Part shown: one piece after another, positions 26,755 to 35,613 of the stretch | How positions within the stretch are numbered: the first letter of the stretch is position 1 | Layout of the letters: each line of letters begins with the position of its first letter | Assembly (NCBI RefSeq): GCF_900115955.1 | Contig: NZ_FOYL01000001.1 | Span: 1,233,639-1,297,638 of the forward strand | DNA length: 64,000 bases | Source: Lentzea waywayandensis | GTDB lineage: Bacteria > Actinomycetota > Actinomycetes > Mycobacteriales > Pseudonocardiaceae | Direction: 5' to 3' | The notes under the pieces: model-generated | Databases searched by the model: none | What the model saw: the letters and a program-made list of their open reading frames with translations, nothing else | Told to the model about the DNA's origin: nothing | Program-made: the position numbers and the translations under genes

Positions 26755-29297
26755 TCCCGATGTCGCAGACGTGGATCGTCATCGGAATCTCGGTGGCCTA
26801 TCTCGGAGTTCTGTTCGCGATCGCGTTTTGCGGTGACCGTCGCGCGAGCTCCGGCCGCAGCATCATCGGACGTGGCACCGTTTACGCGCTGTCTCTGTCG
26901 GTCTACGCGACGTCGTGGACCTACTACGGCAGTGTGGGCCGGGCCGCGGAGACCGGGGTCGGTTTCCTGCCTATCTATCTCGGTCCCACGATCATGCTGG
27001 CGGCCGGCTGGCTGGTGCTGCGGCGGATCGTCCGCATCTGCCGGCGCCATCGCGTCACGTCACTCGCGGACTTCGTCTCCGCGCGCTACGGCAAGAGCGT
27101 CGCGCTGGGCAGCCTGGTCACGGTGATCGCGGTGGTGGGCGTCATCCCCTACATCGCGCTACAACTCAAGGCGGTCTCCACCACGTTCGAGATCATTCGC
27201 AGGGCGCCTGTCGCGTCATCGGAGTCGGCGCTGACCTCCGCGCCGCTGTACCAGGACACCGCGTTGTACGTCGCCTTGCTGCTGGCGGGCTTCACCATCC
27301 TCTTCGGCACCAGGCACCTCGACGCGACGGAGCGCCATGAGGGCATGGTCATCGCGATCGCGTTCGAGTCGGTCGTGAAGCTGGTCGCCTTCGTCTCGGC
27401 CGGGGTCGCAGTGACCTGGGGGCTTCATGACGGGTTCGGCGACCTCTTCGCCAAGGCCGCGGACGCTGGGCTGACGCAGGTGTTTGGGCTCGGTGACTCG
27501 TCGGGCACCTGGATCTGGCTCACGGTGCTGTCGGCGTTCGCGATCCTCCTACTGCCACGGCAATGGCAGGTGGGGGTGGTCGAGAACGTCGACGAACGCC
27601 ATGTCAAGCAGGCCATGTGGCTGACACCGCTGTACATGGCGGTGATCAGCCTGTTCGTACTTCCCATCGCGGCGGCCGGCCTGTTGCGTTTCGGTCCTGG
27701 CAGCGACGCTGACACCTACGTGCTCACCCTGCCGATGGCGGCCGGAATGGATCTGTTGACGATACTGGTCTTCATCGGCGGACTGAGCGCCGCTACCGGC
27801 ATGATCATCGTGGAGACCGTGGCACTGTCCACAATGGTGTCGAACTCGATCGTGGTGCCAATCCTGCTCAAGATGAGCTATCGGGGTGATTTGGCCAGGC
27901 TGATCCAGTTCTCCCGGCGCGCGTCGATCGTGATCGTGATGCTGCTGGGGTACACGTACTTCCGGTTCGCCGGTGGAAGCGCGGCACTGGCGTCCATGGG
28001 GTTAATCTCGTTCGCCGCAGTCGCGCAGTTCGCTCCCGCGATTCTCGGAGGCCTGTTCTGGAAGGGCGGCACCCGCAACGGCGTGCTGACCGGGCTCGTG
28101 GGCGGCGTCGTGGTGTGGGCGTACACCTTGCTGGTCCCGAGTTTCGCCGCGGTCGGCTGGTTGTCCCGCGGTTTCCTCGACGACGGCCCGTTCGGAATCC
28201 GGGCTCTGCGGCCGGAGCACCTGCTCGGCGTCACCGGGATGGACAACATCAGCCACGGGATGTTCTGGAGCATGGTGCTCAACGTCGGCTGCTACGTGCT
28301 CGTCTCCCTCTTAAGCAAGCAGAATCCGCGTGAGCAGGCGCAGGCGGTGCAGTTCGTAGACGCGCTCGAGGAACCGGCCCAGCTGGCGTTGCCGCGCAAG
28401 CGCATCGTCCCGGTGTCGTCGTTGTACCAGGTGGTGTCCCGGGCGGTTGGGTCCGGCGTGGCGGACCGGACGTTCGCCGCGGTGGACACCGACCCCAGGT
28501 CGGAGGAGAACGCCGACGCCGCCTTGCTGAGGCACGTCGAGACCGTGCTGGCAGGCGCGGTGGGAGCCGCGTCCGCACAGATGGTGATGACCGAGGTGGC
28601 CGGAGAAGAACAGCTCGGCGTCGTCGCGGTCATGGAGATGATCGACGAGGCGGCACAGGTGGCAATGCTCGAAGAGCGCACCAGATTGGCGCGTGACCTG
28701 CACGACTCCGTGTCCCAAGGCCTGTTCTCCATGACCTTGCACGCTCGTGCGGTCGAACTCGCGTTGAAGCGGGAAGGCGTCGACGAGAACGGTTCGGTGG
28801 CAAGGGGAATCCGCGAGCTTCGCTCGCTCACCCAGGGCGCGCTGATGGAGATGCGCGCCTCGTTGTTCCAGCTGCGCCCCAACGCGCTGAGAGAGGACGG
28901 CTTGGCCGAGGCGGTCCGCAAGCAGTCAGCGGCTATCGCATCGCGTGAAGGCGTGGCGATAGCCGTCGAAGGACCCGGATACCGGCTGTCGCTCGCCGAA
29001 AGCGCCGAGACAGAGCTGTTCAGGGTGGTGCAGGAAGCGGTGCACAACAGCATCAAGCACGCCCGCCCCGACCGAATCAACATTCTCATCGAGGAGGTGC
29101 ACGGCAACGTGCTCATCGAGGTCGTCGACGACGGCACCGGCTTCGACCCCGCAGCGGTCTCCACTGGCGGCATGGGGTTGACCGGAATGCGTGAGAGAGT
29201 GCAGCGAATCGGCGGTGAACTGGAGGTCGACAGCAGCCCAGAGGGGTCGACGACAGTGAGGGTCACGATCTCGACAACACCGGACGGACAGGGGTGA
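26751..29297 (+). CDS. Sodium/solute-symporter-fused sensor histidine kinase (CrbS/CbrA type)
   Basis: A membrane sensor of 848 residues that fuses an SLC5/SSS transporter to a kinase. Residues 1 to about 530 carry some 12-13 hydrophobic helices of the SSS family (YATSWTYYGSVGRAAETG, GGLSAATGMIIVE). A STAC-like linker follows (LLRHVETVLAGAVGAASA). The HisKA_3 dimerisation domain has phospho-acceptor His 651 in ARDLHDSVSQGL, and the HATPase domain has VVQEAVHNSIKHA and GMGLTGMRERV. Unlike Vibrio CrbS, the kinase core is NarL-type. Systems of this type respond to acetate, histidine or other carbon sources; the ligand here is unknown. It starts at GTG 26751 or ATG 26760 and is followed 4 bp later by its response regulator. 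Confidence 0.9.
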   Translation: MIPMSQTWIVIGISVAYLGVLFAIAFCGDRRASSGRSIIGRGTVYALSLSVYATSWTYYGSVGRAAETGVGFLPIYLGPTIMLAAGWLVLRRIVRICRRHRVTSLADFVSARYGKSVALGSLVTVIAVVGVIPYIALQLKAVSTTFEIIRRAPVASSESALTSAPLYQDTALYVALLLAGFTILFGTRHLDATERHEGMVIAIAFESVVKLVAFVSAGVAVTWGLHDGFGDLFAKAADAGLTQVFGLGDSSGTWIWLTVLSAFAILLLPRQWQVGVVENVDERHVKQAMWLTPLYMAVISLFVLPIAAAGLLRFGPGSDADTYVLTLPMAAGMDLLTILVFIGGLSAATGMIIVETVALSTMVSNSIVVPILLKMSYRGDLARLIQFSRRASIVIVMLLGYTYFRFAGGSAALASMGLISFAAVAQFAPAILGGLFWKGGTRNGVLTGLVGGVVVWAYTLLVPSFAAVGWLSRGFLDDGPFGIRALRPEHLLGVTGMDNISHGMFWSMVLNVGCYVLVSLLSKQNPREQAQAVQFVDALEEPAQLALPRKRIVPVSSLYQVVSRAVGSGVADRTFAAVDTDPRSEENADAALLRHVETVLAGAVGAASAQMVMTEVAGEEQLGVVAVMEMIDEAAQVAMLEERTRLARDLHDSVSQGLFSMTLHARAVELALKREGVDENGSVARGIRELRSLTQGALMEMRASLFQLRPNALREDGLAEAVRKQSAAIASREGVAIAVEGPGYRLSLAESAETELFRVVQEAVHNSIKHARPDRINILIEEVHGNVLIEVVDDGTGFDPAAVSTGGMGLTGMRERVQRIGGELEVDSSPEGSTTVRVTISTTPDGQG

Positions 29298-29301
29298 CAG
29301 G

Positions 29302-29976
29302 ATGACCGCGATCCGGGTGTTCCTCGTCGACGACCACGCCGTGGTACGCCGCGGCATGCGCGCGTTCTTCGATCTGATCGACGACATCGAGGTGGTCGGC
29401 GAAGCAGGTGACGGTCAGTCCGCACTCGACGAGCTCGCTGTACGGGCCGTGCAGGACGACCTTCCCGAAGTCGTGCTCATGGACCTCCTCATGCCGCGGC
29501 TGGACGGAATCGGCGCCACCAAGGAGATCAAGCGCCGCTACCCTCAGGTCGAGGTGGTCGCCCTCACATCGTTCGGCGAGGCGGAACGCGTCCATCTCGC
29601 CCTGGAGGCCGGCGCTTCCGGCTATCTCCTGAAGGACACCGACGCGGACCAGGTGGGCGCCGCCGTGCGGGCCGCGCACAAGGGACAGGTCCATCTGGAC
29701 CCCGCCGTGGCCCGAACCCTCACCCGCACTCTGGTGGGGCCGGACCGCACGTCCAACACGCTCACGCCTCGCGAACGCGAGATCCTCGTACTTCTCGCCC
29801 GAGGTCAGTCCAACCGCGACATCGCGGACACGTTGGTCATCAGCGAGCGAACGGCGCGCACTCACGTCAGCAACGTGCTCTCCAAGCTCGGTTTCGTCTC
29901 GCGCACCCAGGCCGCGCTCTGGGCAGTCCGGGAGGGGCTCGTCATTGAACTGGTCCCTGAAAGTTGGACTGGCTAA
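29302..29976 (+). CDS. NarL/LuxR-family response regulator, C-terminus supplied by an IS end
   Basis: A 224-residue cytosolic regulator and cognate partner of the preceding kinase. The receiver domain has the acidic pocket at VFLVDDH, phospho-acceptor Asp 61 in VVLMDLLMP, the Thr switch ALTSF and Lys in YLLKD. The C-terminal LuxR helix-turn-helix begins at LTPREREILVLLARGQSNRDIA and contains TARTHVSNVLSKLGF. The last nine codons (ELVPESWTG) and the stop lie inside the terminal inverted repeat of the IS3 element at 29946. The native C-terminus has therefore been replaced, just after the final HTH helix. Function is probably retained because the HTH is complete. Confidence 0.9.
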   Translation: MTAIRVFLVDDHAVVRRGMRAFFDLIDDIEVVGEAGDGQSALDELAVRAVQDDLPEVVLMDLLMPRLDGIGATKEIKRRYPQVEVVALTSFGEAERVHLALEAGASGYLLKDTDADQVGAAVRAAHKGQVHLDPAVARTLTRTLVGPDRTSNTLTPREREILVLLARGQSNRDIADTLVISERTARTHVSNVLSKLGFVSRTQAALWAVREGLVIELVPESWTG

Positions 29977-29983
29977 CCGAAGG

Positions 29984-30790
29984 TTAGGCCGCGAGGGTCT
30001 CAGCTCGGTACTCGACCGGGCTCAGACCCTTGAACGTGGTCGAGACGCGGATGGTGTTGTACCAGTCGCTGTACTCCTCCAGCGCCTCGGTGAACTCGGT
30101 GATGGTGTCGAACGTGTTGTGGTGGAACAGTTCTTCCTTCAGGTGACCGAAGAAGTTCTCGGCCATCGAGTTGTCCAGGCAGTTGGCTCGCCGTGACATC
30201 GACGGGGTCAGGCCCGCGTCGCCAACGGCGTGCGCCAGGAGGCGTGCTCGAACTGGAACCCTGATCGGAATGCACCAGCGGTGCGGCCCCGGCGGGCAGG
30301 GTGGCGATCGGGGACAGGCAGAGCTTGTGGTCACCGACGCGGAACTCGGTCACGTCGGTGACCCACTTGGTGTCCGGCGCCAACGCGGTGAACTGGCGGT
30401 TGAGCACGTTCTCGGCGGTCGTGCCGGTCTGCCCTAGCCACGACCGGTACTTCCGTGGCCGACGGACCTTGCAGACCAGGCCGAAGGCGTTCATCAGCTT
30501 GAGCACGGTCTTCTTGGCCACAGGCCGGCCCTGGCGGGCCAACACCGTGCGCAGGCACCGATGCCCGTATCGGCCACGGGCGGCCTTGAACGCCTCGATG
30601 ATCGCGGTCTTGAGCCCGGCCTGCGGGTCAAGGCAAGCCTAGGCGTGCCTGGTTATAGAAGAACGTCGAACGGACCAGCCCGGCGGCCGCCAGCAGCACC
30701 GGCAGCGCGTCTTCACTCTCGCCCCCTTCCTCCTTCAATGCCCGTCGTTTTTCCAGGAACACCACCTTCGCGGACAGCTCCAGGTTCTCC
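29984..30790 (-). pseudogene. IS3 OrfB (DDE integrase) pseudogene
   Basis: Readable blocks on the minus strand include GRYGHRCLRTVLARQGRP, KYRSWLGQTGTTAENVLNRQ, FTALAPDTKWVTDVTEFRVG, LVHSDQGS, and CLDNSMAENFFGHLKEELF followed by FTEALEEYSDWYNTIR. The segment between the first catalytic Asp block and HSDQG is shortened and frames change near 30310. The N-terminal part joins in another frame. The transposase is inactive. Confidence 0.85.
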
Positions 30791-30843
30791 TGCCGCAGAC
30801 GATCCAGCTCGCTGAGCCCGGACGGCTCGGCGGGCTTGGCTTG

Positions 30844-31185
30844 TCAGCCTTTCGGCCTGGGCCGCAACGCGTCCTCACAGTCAAGCCGATACCGCCGAGC
30901 CCAGTTCTCGACCCGTCTGGGTGAGGCCAGATCGTGCTTACTCGCCAGATCGGCAGCGGTCGCCTCACCCGCGACGAACCGGCGCACGACCTCCAGCTTG
31001 AACTCGAACGTGAAAGACCGCTTGCCTGGCTTGGCCATCAGCGCTCCCGCGCCTCACAGCTTCCAACGATCATGCAAGCGTCGCACCGCGGTTCGCGACA
31101 CGCCGAGCCGGGTCGCGGCAGCGAGCACGCCATACCCGACCTCGAACAACGCGACAGCAGCCTCCCACTGCCCCTCAGACAACGA
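30844..31185 (-). pseudogene. IS3 OrfA (helix-turn-helix) split by a stop codon
   Basis: The first helix-turn-helix (EAAVALFEVGYG, ATRLGVSRTAVRRLHDRW) ends at an in-frame TGA. It continues after it with MAKPGKRSFTFEFKLEVVRR and DLASPRRVENWARRYR. A second premature stop follows RPRPKG at 30844, before the leucine zipper that normally leads into OrfB (LDRLRQENLELSAKVVFLEK, still readable in the next frame). Confidence 0.75.
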
Positions 31186-31202
31186 ACTTCATGGATGCAA
31201 CA

Positions 31203-31258
31203 AACCGCTCCCCGGAAAGTCAGAACTGGATTCCCAGTCCAACTTCCGGGGAGCGGTT
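31203..31258. repeat. Palindromic duplication of the IS3 end
   Basis: Arms AACCGCTCCCCGGAA (31203-31217) and its exact complement (31244-31258) face each other across 26 bp. The right arm belongs to the IS3 terminal repeat and the left arm is a second, inverted copy of the same sequence. This gives a short element bounded by two facing IS ends, either a MITE-like remnant or the scar of an internal deletion. Confidence 0.7.
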
Positions 31259-31296
31259 CAAGTCGAGTCGCCACTTTCGCGAGCTGACGGCTGTCA

Positions 31297-31905
31297 TCAC
31301 AACCAGGAGCTGCAAGCGGGAAACCGTTGGTAGACCGCAGATTTGGCGTTCGCGATGAGCCGCTCGCGGTCACGCCGCGTACCGAAGCCGAGGACGTCCA
31401 CGTACTGTCGGCAGCTGACGATGATCCGGCCGTAGGTCTCGTGGCGTTGCGCGAACGGAGGCATCGAGGCGACCTTGCCGGCGTAGATGGGCACGTAGAC
31501 CGCAGGCTTGGCGAGGTCGTGCCACTCCACTCGCATGAGCTGGACGAGGTGCAGCTGCCCCAGGGTGATGCAGGCCTCCTCCCAGGCCTCACGCCGTGCC
31601 GTGTGCTCCAGGCTCGTGTCGGCGGCCTCGACGGTACCGGCAGGAATCTCGATTCCCCGGTTGAGCCGGACCATGACGATCTCGTCGTCGCCGCTGAATG
31701 CGACGACACCGACTCCGTAGATCGCGCGCGGGTCGACACCGGAAAGGAGGTCGGGGTCCATCCACGTCACCGTCGCCCGGTGCCCCTTGAGGATCACATC
31801 GCTGGCCGGGAAAGCAGGTGCGTTACCTTCAACGGCGACCAATTCAGTCCTCGTGACGATCTCGCGGTTCGCAGGTCCCGTGGCGGACGATCGGTGGTGG
31901 ATCAT
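31297..31905 (-). CDS. Nudix hydrolase (ADP-ribose pyrophosphatase-like)
   Basis: A 202-residue enzyme that would hydrolyse a nucleoside diphosphate linked to another moiety. ATG 31905 is preceded by GGAGG at 7 nt. The sequence IEIPAGTVEAADTSLEH, TARREAWEEACI is a Nudix box. It has one extra residue relative to the usual GTVExGExxxxAARRELxEETG, Asp in place of one Glu, and Cys in place of the final Gly; the REAWEE metal ligands are kept. A short N-terminal strand region precedes it, as in ADP-ribose/NADH pyrophosphatases. It stands alone beside an IS element, and the C-terminus (about 25 residues) ends near that junction. Activity is probable; the substrate is unknown. Confidence 0.8.
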   Translation of the reverse strand: MIHHRSSATGPANREIVTRTELVAVEGNAPAFPASDVILKGHRATVTWMDPDLLSGVDPRAIYGVGVVAFSGDDEIVMVRLNRGIEIPAGTVEAADTSLEHTARREAWEEACITLGQLHLVQLMRVEWHDLAKPAVYVPIYAGKVASMPPFAQRHETYGRIIVSCRQYVDVLGFGTRRDRERLIANAKSAVYQRFPACSSWL

Positions 31906-32134
31906 GCTGGACCTCCGGTCGATCTGTCGTTCCTCTGGCCTCTTCCATAATTCCTGTTCTGACCGCACATCTCATCGGCGTACACGCGCGATTGGGCCGG
32001 GTCCACGCGGAGGTGCCGTACAAGACCGCAGGCATATGGGGCCTACGACATTTGTCCCCCACAGGGAAACACTCGCGGAGATCGTCGGTCCGGCGGCCGC
32101 TACGGGCGTCGGCGCGCGTCCGAACGGACACGTT

Positions 32135-32520
32135 CACGACCATCGCGGAACCCGGCATGAAGTTCGTTGTTGGCCTTGTCCTCGCGGAACTTCCACGTCA
32201 CCGTGACGGTCGAGGTCGCGGCACCCTCGTCGTCCATCGTGAAGTCGAGCAAGACTTCGTTAACCGCGTTGGCGTACCACGGAGACACGGGATCCTTCTC
32301 GTTCTGGTGCTCCCTGACGGCATCAGCCGACTTGGCGCCACAACGCTTGGCGTGCGCGTGCGAGCCGCACTTCGAGCTCGGTTCAACGCCGGATACCGTC
32401 AGGGTCAGCTCGGTCTCGCCGTCCTCTTCGTTGACGGCGAGCGACATGGTGGCATCCACGCACGCGCTTCGTCTTGTAGGTGACAGCGAAATCTTTGACG
32501 TTTCCGAATGCCGTGCACGT
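32135..32520 (-). pseudogene. Cu/Zn superoxide-dismutase-like gene remnant
   Basis: Readable pieces are GNVKDFAVTYKTKR in one frame, then ATMSLAVNEEDGETELTLTV, CGSHAHAKRCGAKSADAV, YANAVNEVLLDFTMDDEGAA and VTWKFRED in another. The HAHxxxCG and NEVxLDF motifs and spacing fit SodC-like secreted proteins of actinobacteria. A frameshift near 32465 separates the parts. The signal peptide and the C-terminal metal-binding strand are missing, so it is a pseudogene. Confidence 0.6.
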
Positions 32521-32689
32521 TGAGGCACACATCCGGGGCAATCCGTACCCCGAACCCGATTCCTGGGAACCCATGCCACAACTGCAGCACGTGCGCCAAC
32601 CACCGGGAGAGGTCGCGGTGGCCGCGGCACTCCTGACCACAGCAGGCGCGCTCATCGGCGCTTTCAAGCCGGGACCGCAAGCGTTTCCT

Positions 32690-33165
32690 TGGCGACAGAA
32701 CCCACTTCCGCCAAGAACTGCTGCGCCAGGAGGAACTGGAACGCCGGCAGGAACAGGCGCGCTAGGAGGAACAAACGCGTCTTGCCGCCGAGCGGGCTCG
32801 GATCGAGCCGAGGTGGCCTTGCGTCCGAAGTGCGCGCGTTGCGGGCGGTAAGCGCGCTCACGTCGACGTTCGGCGCTCGCGGCCATGAGTTCCGCTACGG
32901 CATCGCCATCGCCATCAGAACCCCGATCCGCTCCGCCACGGACGGCGTTGTGATCGAGGCAGGGCCAGCCTCCGGCTTCGACTTGTGGGTTCGCGTCCGT
33001 CACGGCCCGTGCAGGCACCCAGGAGAAGGCGGGCGGCCGAATCGCCACCATGAACAACAGAGGCCAGTCGACGGGCCCGCACCTGCACTTCGAAGTGCAG
33101 GCTGGCGGCTCACAGAAGATCAACGCTTTCGTGGCTCGCCACGCACGGCGTGCATCTGTGATGCT
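32690..33165 (+). pseudogene. M23 (LytM-type) peptidase remnant
   Basis: A Glu/Arg-rich coiled-coil piece (QELLRQEELERRQEQAR) lies in one frame, then LTSTFGARGHEF, TPIRSATDGVVIEAGPASGF and LWVRVRHG in a second. GQSTGPHLHFEVQAGGS is in a third. The HLH metal motif is present, but the first His region (HYGxD) is altered to YGIAIA and several frameshifts separate the parts. The intact ancestor would be a secreted cell-wall endopeptidase with an N-terminal coiled coil. Confidence 0.75.
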
Positions 33166-34290
33166 GACCGGAGCTACTTCCGGTTTCACTACCTACCAAC
33201 GGTTTCAGAAGAGGGTCCACCCGCGACACCGGCGAGTGGCAGGTGGCACACGTCTCGCTCCTCGCGTTGTCGTTGACACGCTGGCACCGGGCGCAGCAAG
33301 TGAGAATCCGCGTGCTGTGAGGCCGCCACAGGCTGTGCTCTCCGCTCAGGTGAAGTCGTCGTGCACCATCCGCCTGATCGCATCGTGGTGTGGCCCCGGT
33401 TGCTGGCCCAGCCGCCGTGGCCCGGTCTCGCCACACCGAGTGCTGAAGGTGAACATGCGGCTTCCGGCGGAGGACGACGACACGCCGAGAAAGCCTGGGG
33501 CCGAACACAGCTACCCGGCGAAAACGTGGCCCAGCTTGGTCATCTCCCACAGTTCATCCTCGGACCACGTGGTGACTGTGGTGAACCCGAGGCACGCGGA
33601 ATCGTCATCCGACTCGGATCAGACGCGGACCCCCGACGCCGGAAACCTGGCAATCAGGCAAGCTTTTGGATGGAAAATAGGTCACGTCGTCCTCCGGGTC
33701 AGTCGGTGGCGAACTCGCACGCAGGGTGCCGCCACTCGCTTGCCGACAACGGCACCGAAGTGTTGAGGTGCTACTCCGCCGCCTTCGTCCACGACTACCC
33801 GGCAAACCAGGTAGTGCTCCTTACCCGGTTCCCGCGCACGAATCGCCACACGCAAGAAAGTGACCCAGGACGCGGGGATCCGCTCCAGCGCCCTGGGCCA
33901 CTGACCACCCATCATCGTGGGCAATGACCAACATCTCTTACTTCCGCCGCGAACGCGTGGTCCCGCAACGCCGAATGCGCTCCCTGCCCATGGATCCAGC
34001 CCGATGGGGACGGAACTGCCACCAACTGAGACCCGGCAGCGAGTTGTGGCGCGCTCACGATGATCAGCTTGTCGGGCGAACGCCGATAGCCGTCCAGGTG
34101 GCTCAGCACCGCGTTGTCCAAGCTGTGCACCGCACTGGCCGACGGCTCGGCTCAGGTCGGAGAGCCGCGACAGCAGGAGCGGGTCTGCCACCGTGGTGCG
34201 GCACAGGAACCCATCTCGCGTCCTCAGAGAGCAAGACCGGCCACGCAGTCCGCCGCCACGGCGCTGAAGCATTGATCCACCTCGACCGGC
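33166..34290. other. Decayed region without an intact gene
   Basis: Protein-like fragments are scattered across minus-strand frames, for example RRSPDKLIIVSAPQLAAGSQ, WVTFLRVAIRAREPGKEHY, LVCRVVVDEGGG and TTVTTWSEDELWEMTKLGH. They suggest one or two genes ruined by several frameshifts. A CxxC pair (CCARCQRV, ETCATCHSP) appears near 33280 in reverse. None of these matched a family I could name. No start with a ribosome binding site opens a long frame. Confidence 0.5.
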
Positions 34291-34298
34291 TCTCCGTC

Positions 34299-34358
34299 CA
34301 GGATCGCGGTCACAGGGCGCTCAACTCGGCCGCGGAGCGCCCTGTGACCGCGATCCTG
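34299..34358. repeat. 23-bp perfect inverted repeat
   Basis: Arms 34299-34321 and 34336-34358 are exact reverse complements, beginning CAGGATCGCGGTCACAGGGC, with a 14-nt loop. It lies 115 bp beyond the stop of the minus-strand gene at 34473 and could act as its terminator or as a bidirectional one. The arm length is unusual for an actinobacterial terminator and could instead mark a mobile-element end pair. Confidence 0.85.
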
Positions 34359-34472
34359 CAAGGTGATGGTCCCGGCGTGTGGTCGCGCTAAAGCACACGT
34401 CCGCGAACCCGCTCGTCATGTCCGGCAGTCGCAAACTCGTTCCAAGAAAGGGCCGCGTTTCCGGACGCGGTT

Positions 34473-35399
34473 TCACCCGGCATTGCTCAGCACGGTTTGG
34501 CCGTCCTTGCACGACGCCGCCTGCGCCGCCGCCTGCACTTCCTCTTGCAGCACCGCACGAAAGACTCCCGGCTTCATCACGTCTGCAAGCATGCCGAGGA
34601 CCCTGCACCTCAACGACTCGACGTCCTCGTTGTAAGTGCGCACCGCGAACCTGGAATGGGCCAGTTCGTTCAGTGCCACCCGCGCCGCAGGCGAAGTGGT
34701 GGACTCTCTGCGCAACCTGGCGAGCTTGTCGCGATCGGCTCCTGTGCCCGCGAACGCATGGGCGAGCAGCAACAACGGAGGGAGGCTGCTCGCTCGGTCC
34801 GCCGCGAGTCCCATCAGCAGCCCATAGGCCGAGCCGAAATGCTGCAGGCTCGTCGTTTCGACGCCTGGTAGCACCGCGCCCACCATCGCCGCGTCCCTGG
34901 CATACCCGGCACCGTGCACCGCGACGTGATATGCGAGCGCATAGTCGCGCGTGACAACGAGAGGGTGAGGCGGCATGGCCGACAACACACGGTTCGTCGC
35001 GCGCACGGTCGATACGTTCAGCTCCGCGCGCCACTGCTCGCGCCGTCTCGTCGTGACCGGAACCGAGTCCAGGTAGAGCTGGGGCAGCAGGATCAGCGCC
35101 GTCATCGCACGGCGCTGGGCGTGCAGGCTGTGTGCCTGCCCCAGCCGCTCGAACCCCGACCACCACAGGCTCGACAAGACGGCGATCGGGAGACCACGCC
35201 CAAGCCCGACTCCGAGTGCGCCCAGCAACTTGAAGGGGAACAACCTCGTCGCGCCCTTCCGGCGATCAGCCAGGTCTCCCAGCGCCGATCGCCCGACTTG
35301 AGCCAAGGCTGGCGCCGTAGCGGCAAGACTCGTGGCGAACTCGCTGAGCGCAACGCACAACGTGTCTCCACAATGTTCAAGTCTGTCGTGAACTTCCAT
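34473..35399 (-). CDS. Helical protein of unknown function, weakly prenyl-synthase-like
   Basis: A 308-residue mostly alpha-helical cytosolic protein. ATG 35399 follows GAGG at 7 nt; a GTG six bases earlier is possible. Segments such as LGALGVGLGRGLPIAVLSSL and LQHFGSAYGLLMGLAADRAS are reminiscent of all-alpha isoprenoid synthase folds, but neither Asp-rich (DDxxD) motif is present, so catalysis of that type is unlikely. The function is unknown. It lies downstream of an ECF sigma gene on the same strand with a 214-bp gap. Confidence 0.6.
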   Translation of the reverse strand: MEVHDRLEHCGDTLCVALSEFATSLAATAPALAQVGRSALGDLADRRKGATRLFPFKLLGALGVGLGRGLPIAVLSSLWWSGFERLGQAHSLHAQRRAMTALILLPQLYLDSVPVTTRRREQWRAELNVSTVRATNRVLSAMPPHPLVVTRDYALAYHVAVHGAGYARDAAMVGAVLPGVETTSLQHFGSAYGLLMGLAADRASSLPPLLLLAHAFAGTGADRDKLARLRRESTTSPAARVALNELAHSRFAVRTYNEDVESLRCRVLGMLADVMKPGVFRAVLQEEVQAAAQAASCKDGQTVLSNAG

Positions 35400-35613
35400 G
35401 ACCACCTCGATCTCTTCTCACATAGGCGGCGATGGATCTGGAACACGTCGCAAGCCACTGTGAGAGGTCGATGGACAGACTAGGCACCTGAATCGAGACG
35501 GTCAGCGCCGGTCGCGGCGCGGTGCCCGGTTTCACTTCATCGTCGGCACTACCGTGCACCCGTCCTCAGTGGACGGACCTGGATGCTGTCCCGTCAAGAC
35601 CACGTCGCGCGAG

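Larger units (their letters stand above)
29946..31260 (-). mobile_element. Decayed IS3-family insertion sequence
   Basis: Terminal inverted repeats of about 27 bp bound the element: left 29946-29972 beginning TGAAC and ending AAGTTGGACTGG, right 31234-31260 as its reverse complement, with four mismatches. Between them lie broken orfA and orfB on the minus strand. I see no target-site duplication (CAT against AGT), so flanking DNA has probably been rearranged. The left end overlaps the 3' end of the response regulator gene. Confidence 0.8.
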
